NCBI RefSeq assembly: GCF_902726655.1
Contig: NZ_CACVAN010000001.1
Span: 2,108,001-2,172,000 of the forward strand
Source of the DNA: Virgibacillus ihumii
GTDB lineage: Bacteria; Bacillota; Bacilli; Bacillales; Amphibacillaceae
Length of the DNA: 64,000 bases
Direction: 5' to 3'
Shown here piece by piece: positions 25,231-34,477 of this stretch. The notes beneath the pieces are model-generated. The model was not told where the DNA came from. It was given only the letters and a program-made list of their open reading frames with translations, and made no database searches. A program made the translations under genes and the position numbers. Positions within the stretch are counted from its first letter, which is position 1, and each line of letters opens with the position of its first letter.

Positions 25231-25812
25231 AGTTAGCCCCCTTTCATGCTAAAAAACTAAGTGTAATAGAAATGTCCAATAAAATTCTTCTATAGGTAAT
25301 TTCGACACAGTATTTCAAAATCCTGCAAATTTTAATAGTAGCTCAAATCTGATACTTATTCTGTAACAGATATACTTTTATGAAGTCATAACCATCTCAG
25401 AAAATAAGTCTTTAGAACTATTTCGACATAAATAAAGTAATTCCTGCCTATATATAGATTTTTTTACAGGATAATCCAATGTGATTTACTTTTCCTATCC
25501 AACTTTGATTATTTCATGCAAATGAGTCCATGTATACATGAATGAAGATCTCATGATTTTCAATACGAGTCCTAATATTCAATTGAAGTTCAACATACTT
25601 AATGGAATATTCAGACATATGATCAAAGAATAAAACCTGCACTCACTCAAGCACAGGTATTAAGGATTATATTTCAGCTTATTAACGAACGTGTCTTTTC
25701 CCATACTTTGGTAAAAAATTTCGTCTCCAAAAATCACTCATCCCATTTGATATTTCTATTCTACCAAATAAAGAACTGTGTGAGTAAGATTTTCAGATAG
25801 TGACTTAAACAC
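25231..25812. other. Intergenic region, only a weak terminator seen
   Basis: About 580 AT-rich bases. On the minus strand, behind fructokinase, ACCTG and CAGGT (about 25637-25660) frame a 14-base loop and are followed by TTTATTCTTT, a weak candidate terminator of the sugar operon. No promoter with good -35 and -10 boxes was found for the DUF6119 gene, and no reading frame is convincing. Confidence 0.4.
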
Positions 25813-26769
25813 CTAAAACAACTCTCCATATTCCGGAATAGCTGAAAATGCGCCAACTTTCGTGCAAACCTTAGCCCCCACCTTGTTACTTAGGATTGTT
25901 ATTCGTTTAACCTGTTCAAAATCTGCTAACAGTTCCTTAGGGTTATGCTCTTCCGCCAATTGAAACAGCATAGCACCTACAAATGCGTCCCCGGCACCTG
26001 TTGAATCAACTGCTTTCACCTCAATACTAGGTACTATTGTTTGGTCTTTCCCATTTGAAATGAATGTGCCTTGTTCACCTAACGTAACCGCTACCAAACG
26101 TGATCCAAGTTGATGGAAAAAATCCACTCCTTTATCTAAATTGTTCGTTTCTGAAATAATTTGAAGTTCTTCATTACTTACTTTAACAAAATCAGCATTA
26201 GCAATCCCAAGACGAGTCAGTTTTATAAACTTTTCCAAGTTCCCTTTCCACAAGTCTTTTCTGTAATTGGGATCAAAAGAAACAAACTTCTTTTTCCCCC
26301 TGCCTGTTTCCATTAACTCTAAGTATGTAGATTGAAACGGACCGTCCAATAATGCAGTAGCAGATCCAAAATGCAGAACCCCAGCTTGTTCTATTTGGGC
26401 TTTATCTATTTCATCTTTCGTCAAATAGGCATCTGCACCCCGATTAAACACAAAATCCCTTTCCCCGTTCTCTTTCAGCGAAACAAATGCTAATGTTGTA
26501 GGATTCTGATCATCCAGTACCAACATCGATGTGTCAATATTCCATTCCTCGAGAGTGTTTTTTAAAAAGTATCCAAACGGGTCATTGCCAACCTTGCCAC
26601 TAAAAAGGGCATCTCCACCTAGCCTCACAACGGTTGCACATACATTGGCGGGAGCACCTCCTGCCTGTTTTTCAAAATTTATTCCGTCTAATAAATCGAC
26701 CCCTATATCTGTGCAGAAGAAATCTATTAGTAATTCACCAATACAAACAACAGATGTACTAGATTTCAA
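25813..26769 (-). CDS. scrK: Fructokinase, PfkB/ribokinase family
   Basis: A 318-residue carbohydrate kinase. The N-terminal strand is [12 protein letters not shown], the first PfkB signature region includes [19 protein letters not shown] and the ATP/catalytic signature is [16 protein letters not shown] with the catalytic Asp. The start is the TTG at 26769, with AAGGAGG 8 bases upstream; a longer reading from 26859 would overlap the hydrolase gene. It is the last gene of the sucrose-type operon, 64 bases after the GH32 gene, and would phosphorylate the fructose released there. Other PfkB sugars are possible; the context decides. Confidence 0.88.
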   Translation of the reverse strand: MKSSTSVVCIGELLIDFFCTDIGVDLLDGINFEKQAGGAPANVCATVVRLGGDALFSGKVGNDPFGYFLKNTLEEWNIDTSMLVLDDQNPTTLAFVSLKENGERDFVFNRGADAYLTKDEIDKAQIEQAGVLHFGSATALLDGPFQSTYLELMETGRGKKKFVSFDPNYRKDLWKGNLEKFIKLTRLGIANADFVKVSNEELQIISETNNLDKGVDFFHQLGSRLVAVTLGEQGTFISNGKDQTIVPSIEVKAVDSTGAGDAFVGAMLFQLAEEHNPKELLADFEQVKRITILSNKVGAKVCTKVGAFSAIPEYGELF

Positions 26770-26833
26770 CCTTCTCTCCTCCTTTACTTTAAGAAAGAGG
26801 AGATGACAACATACAGCCATCCCCTTACTTATA

Positions 26834-28297
26834 TCACTTCTGTCTACCTTTAGGAACATAAATGTAACTATCCATAATGTTAATTATTCCATCACTAGCG
26901 AATAATGAAACTTTTTCACATGGTTTTTCAGGATAAATCAAACTGGTCAATGCGCACTCACCTTCATTTACAAACAGTTCTACTGATGAAGTATCCACTA
27001 TTATCTGCAATTGTAGATTCTCTACATTATTGAATGGTAAAACTTGTTTATCCAAGAAACGATCCGAAAAATCCACTTCACCTGAATTTGCACGATCGAC
27101 TGTCAATGTGTTTTTCACAAAATCAAACACTATATCAGTAAATTGTTCTTCCCCATGATGAAGGGAAATCCTGAATCCGTCAGCATTTAATTTTTTTATA
27201 TTTAATTCTAATTTCATATATTCTTCCTGAACAGAAATTGTCCTTCCCTCTCCCGTACTGTTTAAAACTTGGTCAATCTTTTCCTGTTCGGTAAAATGAG
27301 CAACTAGTTCATGTACAGGGTTCTGTATCACCTTATAACCTTCACCACTACGTTGAAGTGAAATTTCCCGCGGCAAGGTCATTTGACTGCGCCACCCCAC
27401 GGTTGGTGTCTGATTCGCGTATTGCCAGTTACTCATCCAGCCAAGGTAAATCCGTCTTCCATCTGTTTTAGGTATGTCAGAAAAACTTACACCTGCATAA
27501 TTATCTTTTCCAAAGTCTAGCCAGTTGACGGAATCATCCTCCGGTGTGAATTTGGAGCCATCAAATGCTCCAATAAAGTATTGAGTCCGTGAACCTGCAT
27601 TATATTCAGGGTTATCGCCAATGCTAACAAACATCACCCATTTAATTTCCTCACTGCCTTCAACCTTTAAAGGAAATAGATCTGGGCATTCCCATACACC
27701 TTCATGCACTCCAAGATTATCTCCAAATTCACTTTCAGACTGCCAATCTATTAAATTGACAGAGGAATAAATAGAAACCGTCTGTCCCGTCGCCAACATC
27801 ATTACCCACCTTCTGGTTTCTTCATACCAGAATACTTTAGGATCTCTAAAGTCACCCTTGCTTTCATGTTCTAGAACAGGGTTTCCGTTAAACTTCTTCC
27901 AAGCCCTGCCGTTATCATGACTGTAGGCAAGACTTTGTGACTGTTTTGGAACCTTCCCTTTTCCGCCTTCCAAGTGATGGGTAAAAATTGCAACCAACCC
28001 TGGTTTTTCAGGAAAAAATCCTGTAGTATTATGCCAATCCACTAGGGCACTCCCTGAAAAAATTGTTCCATGCTCATCTGGATATAGAGCGATATCTAGT
28101 TCCCTCCATTCAATCAAATTCTCACTGACTGCGTGACCCCAATGCATTGGTCCCCACACACTGTCATAAGGATTATGCTGGAAAAACAAATGATATTCCC
28201 CTTCGAAATATACCAAACCGTTTGGATCATTCATCCAGTTTTTCTGAGGAGCAAAGTGTAATTTTGGTTTGTATTTTTGTATCGATTCAACAGTCAT
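26834..28297 (-). CDS. scrB: GH32 sucrose/fructo-oligosaccharide hydrolase (cytoplasmic)
   Basis: A 487-residue GH32 enzyme without a signal peptide. The nucleophile Asp24 is in WMNDPNG, the transition-state stabiliser Asp152 in FRDPK and the acid/base Glu203 in WECPD. A C-terminal beta-sandwich ends in a typical [14 protein letters not shown] segment. I start it at the ATG at 28297, with GGAGG 11 bases upstream; a GTG at 28315 overlaps that site. It lies between an ABC sugar importer and a fructokinase, so it acts on imported unphosphorylated sucrose or short fructans. The alternative, sucrose-6-phosphate hydrolase, is less likely because the transporter is ABC-type rather than PTS. Confidence 0.9.
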   Translation of the reverse strand: MTVESIQKYKPKLHFAPQKNWMNDPNGLVYFEGEYHLFFQHNPYDSVWGPMHWGHAVSENLIEWRELDIALYPDEHGTIFSGSALVDWHNTTGFFPEKPGLVAIFTHHLEGGKGKVPKQSQSLAYSHDNGRAWKKFNGNPVLEHESKGDFRDPKVFWYEETRRWVMMLATGQTVSIYSSVNLIDWQSESEFGDNLGVHEGVWECPDLFPLKVEGSEEIKWVMFVSIGDNPEYNAGSRTQYFIGAFDGSKFTPEDDSVNWLDFGKDNYAGVSFSDIPKTDGRRIYLGWMSNWQYANQTPTVGWRSQMTLPREISLQRSGEGYKVIQNPVHELVAHFTEQEKIDQVLNSTGEGRTISVQEEYMKLELNIKKLNADGFRISLHHGEEQFTDIVFDFVKNTLTVDRANSGEVDFSDRFLDKQVLPFNNVENLQLQIIVDTSSVELFVNEGECALTSLIYPEKPCEKVSLFASDGIINIMDSYIYVPKGRQK

Positions 28298-28354
28298 TTC
28301 GCAATATACCTCCACGTCATTTTCGGTTAATATTTTAATTAAATTCTAGTCGTA

Positions 28355-29203
28355 CTACTTGATGCCTGTACCGGATCCACCAAGTCCTTGCAGTATATAT
28401 TTCTGTGCTACAATATAGACGATAATTAACGGTATCGTGGATATTGTGAGAATCGCCATTACCTGATTCGTGTACACAGGTGGCGTTGAATTAATATTTG
28501 TTATAGCTACTTGTAACGGGTACTTCTCCGTATCGGTCAGCACCATCAATGGCCATAGGTAATCATTCCAGCTTGCAATAAATGATAATGTTCCTACTGT
28601 TGCCACGGCAGGTTTAGACATAGGTAAAATAATTCTCCAAAAGATAGTCCAATAGTTTCCCCCGTCCAATTTCACAGATTCGATGATTTCATCCGGAACT
28701 GCTTTAAAAAAGATGGTAAACAAATAAATGAAAAACATATTTGCAATCATCGGCAATACAACAGCTATTCTTGTGTTCAGTATCCCTAAGTCATGTGCGA
28801 TGGTGAATTGCGTAATAATAAGTGTTTCGGCCGGCACAATCAACAATGCAATTAACATTGCAAACAGAATCTTTTTACCATAGAACTGAAACTTAGCGAA
28901 TGCATATCCTGCCATGGCATTCACGATAATCGAACCTACTGTTACCGTTACCGCATATAAGACGCTATTAAATATATATTGGAGAATATCAAACCTGGAA
29001 AATAACTTCTGATATGTATTAAACCATTCAGAAGGATTAAGTGATGGAAGCAAAGCCTGAATGCTGGTCATGTCCAAATAAATTTCCGATTCCGGTTTCA
29101 TGGAAGATACAATCATCCAGATCATAGGAAAGATGAAAATACATGCTAATACGGATAAAAACAAATACTCTGTAGTCTTTTTCAAGTACTTTGACTTTTT
29201 CAT
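28355..29203 (-). CDS. ABC sugar transporter permease, MalG type
   Basis: A 282-residue inner permease subunit with six membrane segments. The EAA loop that contacts the ATPase is visible in ESVKLDGGNYWTIFWRIILP (about residues 187-206). It overlaps the stop of the MalF-type gene by one base (TAATG junction), so the two are translationally coupled. It would form a heterodimer with that subunit for sucrose or fructo-oligosaccharide uptake. No ATPase gene is in the operon. Confidence 0.92.
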   Translation of the reverse strand: MKKSKYLKKTTEYLFLSVLACIFIFPMIWMIVSSMKPESEIYLDMTSIQALLPSLNPSEWFNTYQKLFSRFDILQYIFNSVLYAVTVTVGSIIVNAMAGYAFAKFQFYGKKILFAMLIALLIVPAETLIITQFTIAHDLGILNTRIAVVLPMIANMFFIYLFTIFFKAVPDEIIESVKLDGGNYWTIFWRIILPMSKPAVATVGTLSFIASWNDYLWPLMVLTDTEKYPLQVAITNINSTPPVYTNQVMAILTISTIPLIIVYIVAQKYILQGLGGSGTGIK

Positions 29204-30081
29204 TAGTTATTATCCTCCTTTGATATCCTGCTCTGGATTAAGGTAACGATCCCAATCAATATTCCAAAGACTACTGTCATTGCACTGGCATAACCAATCA
29301 GTCGGTCTGAAAAACCGCTTTGATAAATATAATAAACAGGAGTCATTGTGGAATTCATTGGACCACCTTGTGTCATGACCATTGGTTGGATAATTAGTTT
29401 AAACGCTGCAATAAGCGTAGTAATCATAATTAAGATTGATGTTGGCTTTAACAAGGGTAACGTAATATGAATGAAATTTTGCCATTTGTTTGCTCCATCG
29501 ATTTTACTGGCCTCATATACACTGCTTGGTATATTTTGAAGCCCTGCCAGAAAAATTAACATCTGATACCCAGCACCCTGCCATGCAGATACAAATACAA
29601 TCGTATACATGGCCTGGTCGGGGCTTGTCAAAAACGGTTGGGGATCTATTCCAACACTCTCTAAGACGACGTTAATTAACCCCTCAGAAGGATTAAGCAA
29701 ATACAGCCATAATACTGAAATTACAACCAAAGACAAGACAACTGGTGCAAAATAAGCTACTTTAAAAAAGATATTTCCTCTTCGGTTCTTATTTATCAAC
29801 AATGCTAAACCGAGTGCTGCCCCAACTTGCACAGGAATAACGCACACAACAAATAACGTTATGTTTTTTAAACTTTGTATGAAAATAGGATCTTTAAAGA
29901 GTTCTATGAAGTTTGCAAATCCCACAAAATTTTTGTCCTGTGGTGTTAACAAGTAGTAGTCAGTAAACGCGTAATATACAGCCATTAATGCTGGTAAAAG
30001 TAAGAAAGTACCTAATAGAATTAAAGCTGGTAATAAAAAGGAATACGCTACCATGTTTCCCTTCAGATTAAAACGCTTCAT
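29203..30081 (-). CDS. ABC sugar transporter permease, MalF type
   Basis: A 292-residue permease with six membrane segments and the EAA motif EASKIDGANKWQNFIHITLP. AAAGGGG is upstream of the ATG. It is encoded 63 bases behind the binding-protein gene and ends at the start of the MalG-type gene. Together they form the membrane channel of a CUT1-family sugar importer. Confidence 0.92.
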   Translation of the reverse strand: MKRFNLKGNMVAYSFLLPALILLGTFLLLPALMAVYYAFTDYYLLTPQDKNFVGFANFIELFKDPIFIQSLKNITLFVVCVIPVQVGAALGLALLINKNRRGNIFFKVAYFAPVVLSLVVISVLWLYLLNPSEGLINVVLESVGIDPQPFLTSPDQAMYTIVFVSAWQGAGYQMLIFLAGLQNIPSSVYEASKIDGANKWQNFIHITLPLLKPTSILIMITTLIAAFKLIIQPMVMTQGGPMNSTMTPVYYIYQSGFSDRLIGYASAMTVVFGILIGIVTLIQSRISKEDNN

Positions 30082-30144
30082 TTGTGATAACCCCTTTGAA
30101 AAGAATCTGACTCGGAGAAATTCTCCAAGTCAGATGCAAATCTT

Positions 30145-31428
30145 TTATTGTAATGTTTCATCGATTTGTGCTGCCTTTTCATCCAATAATTTTTGTATAT
30201 CATCATTCTTATCTGGATAAGTAACAGCACTTATCGTTTGTTGAAAGGTTCTGCTTACTTGAGGGTATGCTGGTAATACTGGTCGTGCATGCGCTGTTTT
30301 GGCGTTCTGTTCAATTAACACTTTCATTTGTGGCGAAACTTTATCCTGAACTTTTTTTACAACTGATTTCGCTGCTGGAAGTACACTATTCGCTAAAGTG
30401 ATTTCGGTCAATGACTCAGTTGAAGTCATAAAATCTATTAAGGCACCTGCTGCCTCTTTTTTCTTTGTTGTTGCCGACATTGCATATTGCCAGGAACCTG
30501 ATGGAGAGACAAGATTATTGGTTTCAGGTGATGTCGGGTATGGCATAACACCGTATTCCACATCCGGATAACTATTCTCCATTTCCGCAATCGTCCATGA
30601 TCCAGTGAATTTCATCGGATACTTACCGGTTTGAAACCCTTTTTCAACTGGCGTTTTTGTAGTGTATCCTTTCTCCACCATATCCTGAATAAAATTCATC
30701 GTTTTCACTGCATCTTCGTTATTAAAATATCCGGTAGCTTTCGTTCCTTTATCATTAACAATACTACCGCCTTGGGACCACAAAAAAGGAGTAAACGCAT
30801 ACATCAACCACTCACTTTTATCATTTAATCCCATGTCAACTGCTGGGGCATTATACTTATTTTTCAACTTCTTACATAGCTCCATAAACTGATTCCAATC
30901 CCATGGATCCTTAACTGTTGGTAATGTGGACAAATCAACTCCAGCATTTTTCAACATTTTCTTATTGTAGAAAATCCCTACACCTGACTCAGAATATCCA
31001 ACCGCATATAATTTATCCTTATATGTTCCCTGTTGAATGATGCTCGGTAATAAATCATCTTTATTGGTGATATATTTACCAACTGGTGCTATCATACCAG
31101 CCTCTGCATATGCAGCAGTATTTGGTCCATCCAACGTTAACACATCTGGTAAAGTATTTGTGGTTAAAGCGGCATTAATTTTATCCTCGTATCCACCACC
31201 TGCTCCGCTTCTAGGAATAAACTCAATATTTGCTGAATACTTTCCCTTATATTCTTTATTAAAGCGATCAATAATATCTTGCATCGCTTCACCCTCTTCG
31301 GTTTCCTTTGAAACATGCACCCAAATCGACACTCCATCCTTATTATCACTGGAAGAAGAGTCATCGCCACAAGCCGCCAACGTTATTGCTGTCATTATGA
31401 CTGCGAACAACACCATAATTTTTTTCAT
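30145..31428 (-). CDS. Sugar-binding lipoprotein of the ABC importer
   Basis: A 427-residue extracellular solute-binding protein of family 1. The signal peptide ends in the lipobox LAAC, so Cys20 is lipid-anchored, followed by a Ser/Asp-rich linker (GDDSSSSDNKDG). The mature part has the two-lobe pattern of maltose/oligosaccharide-binding proteins, with FIPRSGAGGGYEDKINAALT and FTGSWTIAEMENSYPD. GGGAGG is upstream. It is the first gene behind the operator-promoter at 31486-31523 and defines the substrate range, probably sucrose or fructo-oligosaccharides by context. Confidence 0.92.
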   Translation of the reverse strand: MKKIMVLFAVIMTAITLAACGDDSSSSDNKDGVSIWVHVSKETEEGEAMQDIIDRFNKEYKGKYSANIEFIPRSGAGGGYEDKINAALTTNTLPDVLTLDGPNTAAYAEAGMIAPVGKYITNKDDLLPSIIQQGTYKDKLYAVGYSESGVGIFYNKKMLKNAGVDLSTLPTVKDPWDWNQFMELCKKLKNKYNAPAVDMGLNDKSEWLMYAFTPFLWSQGGSIVNDKGTKATGYFNNEDAVKTMNFIQDMVEKGYTTKTPVEKGFQTGKYPMKFTGSWTIAEMENSYPDVEYGVMPYPTSPETNNLVSPSGSWQYAMSATTKKKEAAGALIDFMTSTESLTEITLANSVLPAAKSVVKKVQDKVSPQMKVLIEQNAKTAHARPVLPAYPQVSRTFQQTISAVTYPDKNDDIQKLLDEKAAQIDETLQ

Positions 31429-31485
31429 GTTATGATACCTCCCTAAAAATGAAATTCTATTAAATTTGCCTTAAATATAGTTAAT

Positions 31486-31523
31486 ATAATATGTTAACCG
31501 GTTTCATATGTCAACCGGTTAAC
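31486..31523 (-). promoter_or_regulatory. Sugar operon promoter with two LacI-type operators
   Basis: On the minus strand TTGACA (31514-31509) and TATTAT (31491-31486) are separated by 17 bases, a near-consensus promoter. GTTAACCGGTT (31493-31503) fills the spacer next to the -10 box, and AACCGGTTAAC (31513-31523) overlaps the -35 box; the two sites form a larger dyad. The central AACCGGTT core fits LacI-family operators with a central CG. The LacI gene next door is the expected repressor. Confidence 0.8.
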
Positions 31524-31562
31524 ATAAATTTTCTAAAATTTTTTTGTTTTAAAAACTGGAAA

Positions 31563-32537
31563 CTATGATCTTGTTGATTCGTTTTCCAATAACTTTACAG
31601 GCAAAGTAACTTCTGTTGGTACCACTTCTTCCATATTATTCATTTGAGTAATTAAGAGTTCAACAGCCTTTTCAGCAATTTCCTTAATCGGTTGTACAAC
31701 AGTACTTAATTCCGGTCTGACCAGTCTAATAGTTTCGGTTCCATCGTATCCCACCAACTTTAAGTCATTAGGAATATTAATTCCCCTGTCAGCTGCTTCT
31801 TTCATTACATAAGAGGCTATTAAATCATCACTGGCAAAAATGCCATGAACATCGGGATTTTCATCAAATAATTGTTTAATTACTGAATAATCATCCATTT
31901 CAACTTCATACGTAAAAGACTCCAACCCTTCTTTGTTCATTACATCTTCATATGCTTCCCTTCTTAAGTTTGCGGGGGTTTTCAGTGAGATGGGCCCATT
32001 GATATGTAGAATATTAGTACATCCTTTTTCAATTAACAATTGAGTAGCCAGCTTTCCCCCTGAATAGTTATCACTGGATACAACCGGTATCTTCTCGGAT
32101 AAGTATCGATCTATACCAACAACAGGCAAATAAGGACTATCGTATTCTTCAATACCTTCATTATGCGCACCAGCTATGATTCCATCCACTTGATTTCGCT
32201 GCAGCATTTCCAGATACGCCTTTTCTTTATCTTCTCGTCCTTGACTATTACATAATAAAACTTTATAACCTAACGATGCAGCAAGGTTCTCCAAATGAAA
32301 AATGAGTTCACCATAAAAAGGATTGCTTGTCGTTGGAAAAATCAATCCTATTAAGTAAGTTTTCTTACTATACAAAGATCTAGCAACATCATTTGGAAAA
32401 TAATTTAATTTTTTCATTGCATCATGAACTTTCTTTCTTGTCTTCTCACTTATGTATCCACGATTATTCATAACTCTTGATACAGTTGTCCGGGATACAC
32501 CGGCAACTTCTGCTACATCAGCAATATTTGGCTTCAC
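31563..32537 (-). CDS. LacI-family repressor of the sugar operon
   Basis: A 324-residue LacI/GalR regulator. The helix-turn-helix is NIADVAEVAGVSRTTVSRVM (residues 4-23), followed by the hinge helix and a two-lobe effector domain (YLIGLIFPTTSNPFYGELIF onward). The start is GTG at 32537 with AGGAGG 6 bases upstream. It is the upstream neighbour of the ABC-importer genes in the same orientation, 134 bases before them. The paired AACCGGTT sites between it and the binding-protein gene are probable operators, so it should repress the operon until a sucrose- or fructose-derived signal binds. Confidence 0.9.
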   Translation of the reverse strand: MKPNIADVAEVAGVSRTTVSRVMNNRGYISEKTRKKVHDAMKKLNYFPNDVARSLYSKKTYLIGLIFPTTSNPFYGELIFHLENLAASLGYKVLLCNSQGREDKEKAYLEMLQRNQVDGIIAGAHNEGIEEYDSPYLPVVGIDRYLSEKIPVVSSDNYSGGKLATQLLIEKGCTNILHINGPISLKTPANLRREAYEDVMNKEGLESFTYEVEMDDYSVIKQLFDENPDVHGIFASDDLIASYVMKEAADRGINIPNDLKLVGYDGTETIRLVRPELSTVVQPIKEIAEKAVELLITQMNNMEEVVPTEVTLPVKLLENESTRS

Positions 32538-32909
32538 GTTGTGCCTCCTGTTCAATCTGTTTATTATAATCTTCAAATAAAAAAAATTAACCATATCTCT
32601 GGCAATTCATTTTATATAGTTTAAGGATATTTAAATATAAAAGCAAATACAACTATTAATACCTTTTCCGAATAGGTACAAATTGTAATAGCTCTTAAGA
32701 CACAGCCATTACATTATTCCGGAGAAATTCCCTAACATAATTATGGAAGCGAAATACGATGAAAAAGCCTTAAAATATTACTCGTCATTTAATAATCACT
32801 TCTTACTGTATATGAACGCATTAACACATTAACGATTGAATATTCAGACACATATAATAAAACCTGTTTCGTTATACAGGTTTTATTAATCTTACGATCT
32901 TACACGAAG
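32538..32909. other. Intergenic region with a bidirectional terminator
   Basis: About 370 AT-rich bases. AAAACCTGT (32859-32867) and ACAGGTTTT (32876-32884) enclose an 8-base loop; T-rich tails follow on both strands, so it can end the LCP transcript coming from the right and any plus-strand transcript. The remainder shows no gene. The LacI promoter must lie just right of 32537 but has no clear boxes. Confidence 0.55.
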
Positions 32910-33839
32910 TCACCCACCAATCTCCGCAATCATCCTATGCGCCTTCGCAACTTCCTCATCCGACATCATCATATAGTATGTTCCATCAATCATGGTACCG
33001 TTCCCCGCCATTTGATAGGTGTTTATATTCTTGCGTGCACTGCGATAATTCATTGCCAAATTCCGCATATCTTCAAACTTCATATTGGTTGCCATATTGT
33101 CGCCAAAGACTCCCATAATATTATCAATACGGTTTACCACATTCAGACCTGCACCTTTATTAATAACCCCTTCAATAACCTGGCGCTGTCTTTGATTGCG
33201 TCCGATGTCTCCTTTTGGGTCTTCTTTACGCATTCGCGCGTAGGCTAAGGCCTTATCACCGTTTAATTGCAATTTCCCGGTATTAAAAGTATATCCACCC
33301 TGTGTGAATGTCAGATCATTATTAACCGTAATGCCACCAACAGCATTCACTAATTGAGCAAGACCGTCCATGTTTATTCGAACGTAATAGTCTAAATCAA
33401 TATCTAAAAAGTGCTCAGCAGTTGCAACAGACATTTCACTTCCACCAAATGCGTATGCATGATTTATTTTGTCCTGGAATCCTTTCCCGATGATTTTAGT
33501 TCGAGTATCACGCGGAATACTTAAAAGTTGCATCTTATTATGAGCAGGATCCAGAGTCATGACAATCATCGTATCGGAGCGACCTTTATCATGTTTTCTT
33601 TCATCAACACCCAGCAAAAGAATATTGACGGGTTCTTTTTCCTTAACCTTCTTTTGAGAAGCAGTTACGTCAATACCTTCAACTGGCTTATGAAGTTCAT
33701 CATCAACTGTGCTTTTAACATTGTGGTAAATGGAATAGGCATATGCAGAACCACTACCTATTAGAAGTAACAGAACAATTAAGCTTATCCAAATCCATTT
33801 TTTCTTTCCACGTTTATGCTCTTTCTGGCGTGTAACCAT
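32910..33839 (-). CDS. LytR-CpsA-Psr family polymer-ligase
   Basis: A 309-residue type II membrane protein with a basic N-terminus, one membrane helix (about 15-35) and an extracellular LCP domain. LCP hallmarks are present: VNILLLGVDERKHDKGRSDT, SIPRDTRTKI, KINHAYAFGG and RMRKEDPKGDIGRNQRQRQV, with the Arg and Asp residues that bind the lipid pyrophosphate. LCP proteins transfer undecaprenyl-linked glycans to peptidoglycan. It stands at the downstream end of the polysaccharide locus, and a second LCP gene is at 53604. GGAGG lies 11 bases before the ATG. Its first codons and upstream region occur again at 22049-22360. Confidence 0.92.
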   Translation of the reverse strand: MVTRQKEHKRGKKKWIWISLIVLLLLIGSGSAYAYSIYHNVKSTVDDELHKPVEGIDVTASQKKVKEKEPVNILLLGVDERKHDKGRSDTMIVMTLDPAHNKMQLLSIPRDTRTKIIGKGFQDKINHAYAFGGSEMSVATAEHFLDIDLDYYVRINMDGLAQLVNAVGGITVNNDLTFTQGGYTFNTGKLQLNGDKALAYARMRKEDPKGDIGRNQRQRQVIEGVINKGAGLNVVNRIDNIMGVFGDNMATNMKFEDMRNLAMNYRSARKNINTYQMAGNGTMIDGTYYMMMSDEEVAKAHRMIAEIGG

Positions 33840-34165
33840 TTATACAACTTCCTCCAAAAATTGCTTAATCTGTTAAAGCAGTTTTCGACCTATTCAGTAA
33901 TGACATAATAAGATCTATAACCCTGTCCTGCTCCTCAATACTCATATTCGATCCACTTGGCAAACACTTAGGATCGATAATCAATGTTGGTCAACCAGCG
34001 ATTGGCCTTGGTATCTTCAAGCTCAGGCTGGAATTCAATACCATCGATTTCACCAAAAGCTTAAATTAAAGTCACTATCCCCTTGCACCTGCTCATTTGA
34101 AGTTACATATATAATTTAATTCGATAAGATCGACAAATTCCGGGAAGTGACTAGGCACCCAGAAT
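33828..34165 (-). repeat. Duplicated segment, copy B, with aminotransferase tail pseudogene
   Basis: This fuller copy of the 22049-22360 segment carries the LCP start on its left. From about 34060 to 33865 on the minus strand it reads GEIDGIEFQPELEDTKANRW, then, after a one-base frameshift, TLIIDPKCLPSG and EEQDRVIDLIMSLLNRSKT. This is the C-terminus of a DegT/DnrJ/EryC1-type sugar aminotransferase missing its last segment. REP-like motif copy 7 (34138-34164) closes it: TTCCGGGAAGTGACT then AGGCACCCAGAA. A sugar aminotransferase gene was evidently lost from this edge of the polysaccharide locus. Confidence 0.7.
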
Positions 34166-34477
34166 TAAAAGCTTCTGAAGATCTATGGGAAAGAACCTCT
34201 CCCGCATAATTGGACGAAACAAGATATCCATAAAGGTTCAGAAAGATCATAATAGAGTATTTCCAAAGCTAAGTGGAATTTATGGCTCCCCCTAATTCTC
34301 CGGTGAATAGAGGGAGAGTAAATAGCCAAAAAAACGAGCAATCAACCTTTATAACTTCACTGGTAAACCCCTCCGCAAACACTGGTACATTCTTTCGCAA
34401 AGATCGCACATTAAATTTTCTCACCAGTTTTAACATTTAATGATTGAGATTGTCTGAAGCAAAAGTATTGTAGATAA
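34166..34477. other. Intergenic debris, no gene seen
   Basis: About 310 bases between the repeat and the flippase gene. A minus-strand stretch near 34360-34410 reads NVPVFAEGFTSEVIK and matches a similar stretch near 23330-23380, so it is another scrap shared by the two debris regions. No hairpin with a U-run marks the end of the polysaccharide operon here. Confidence 0.4.
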
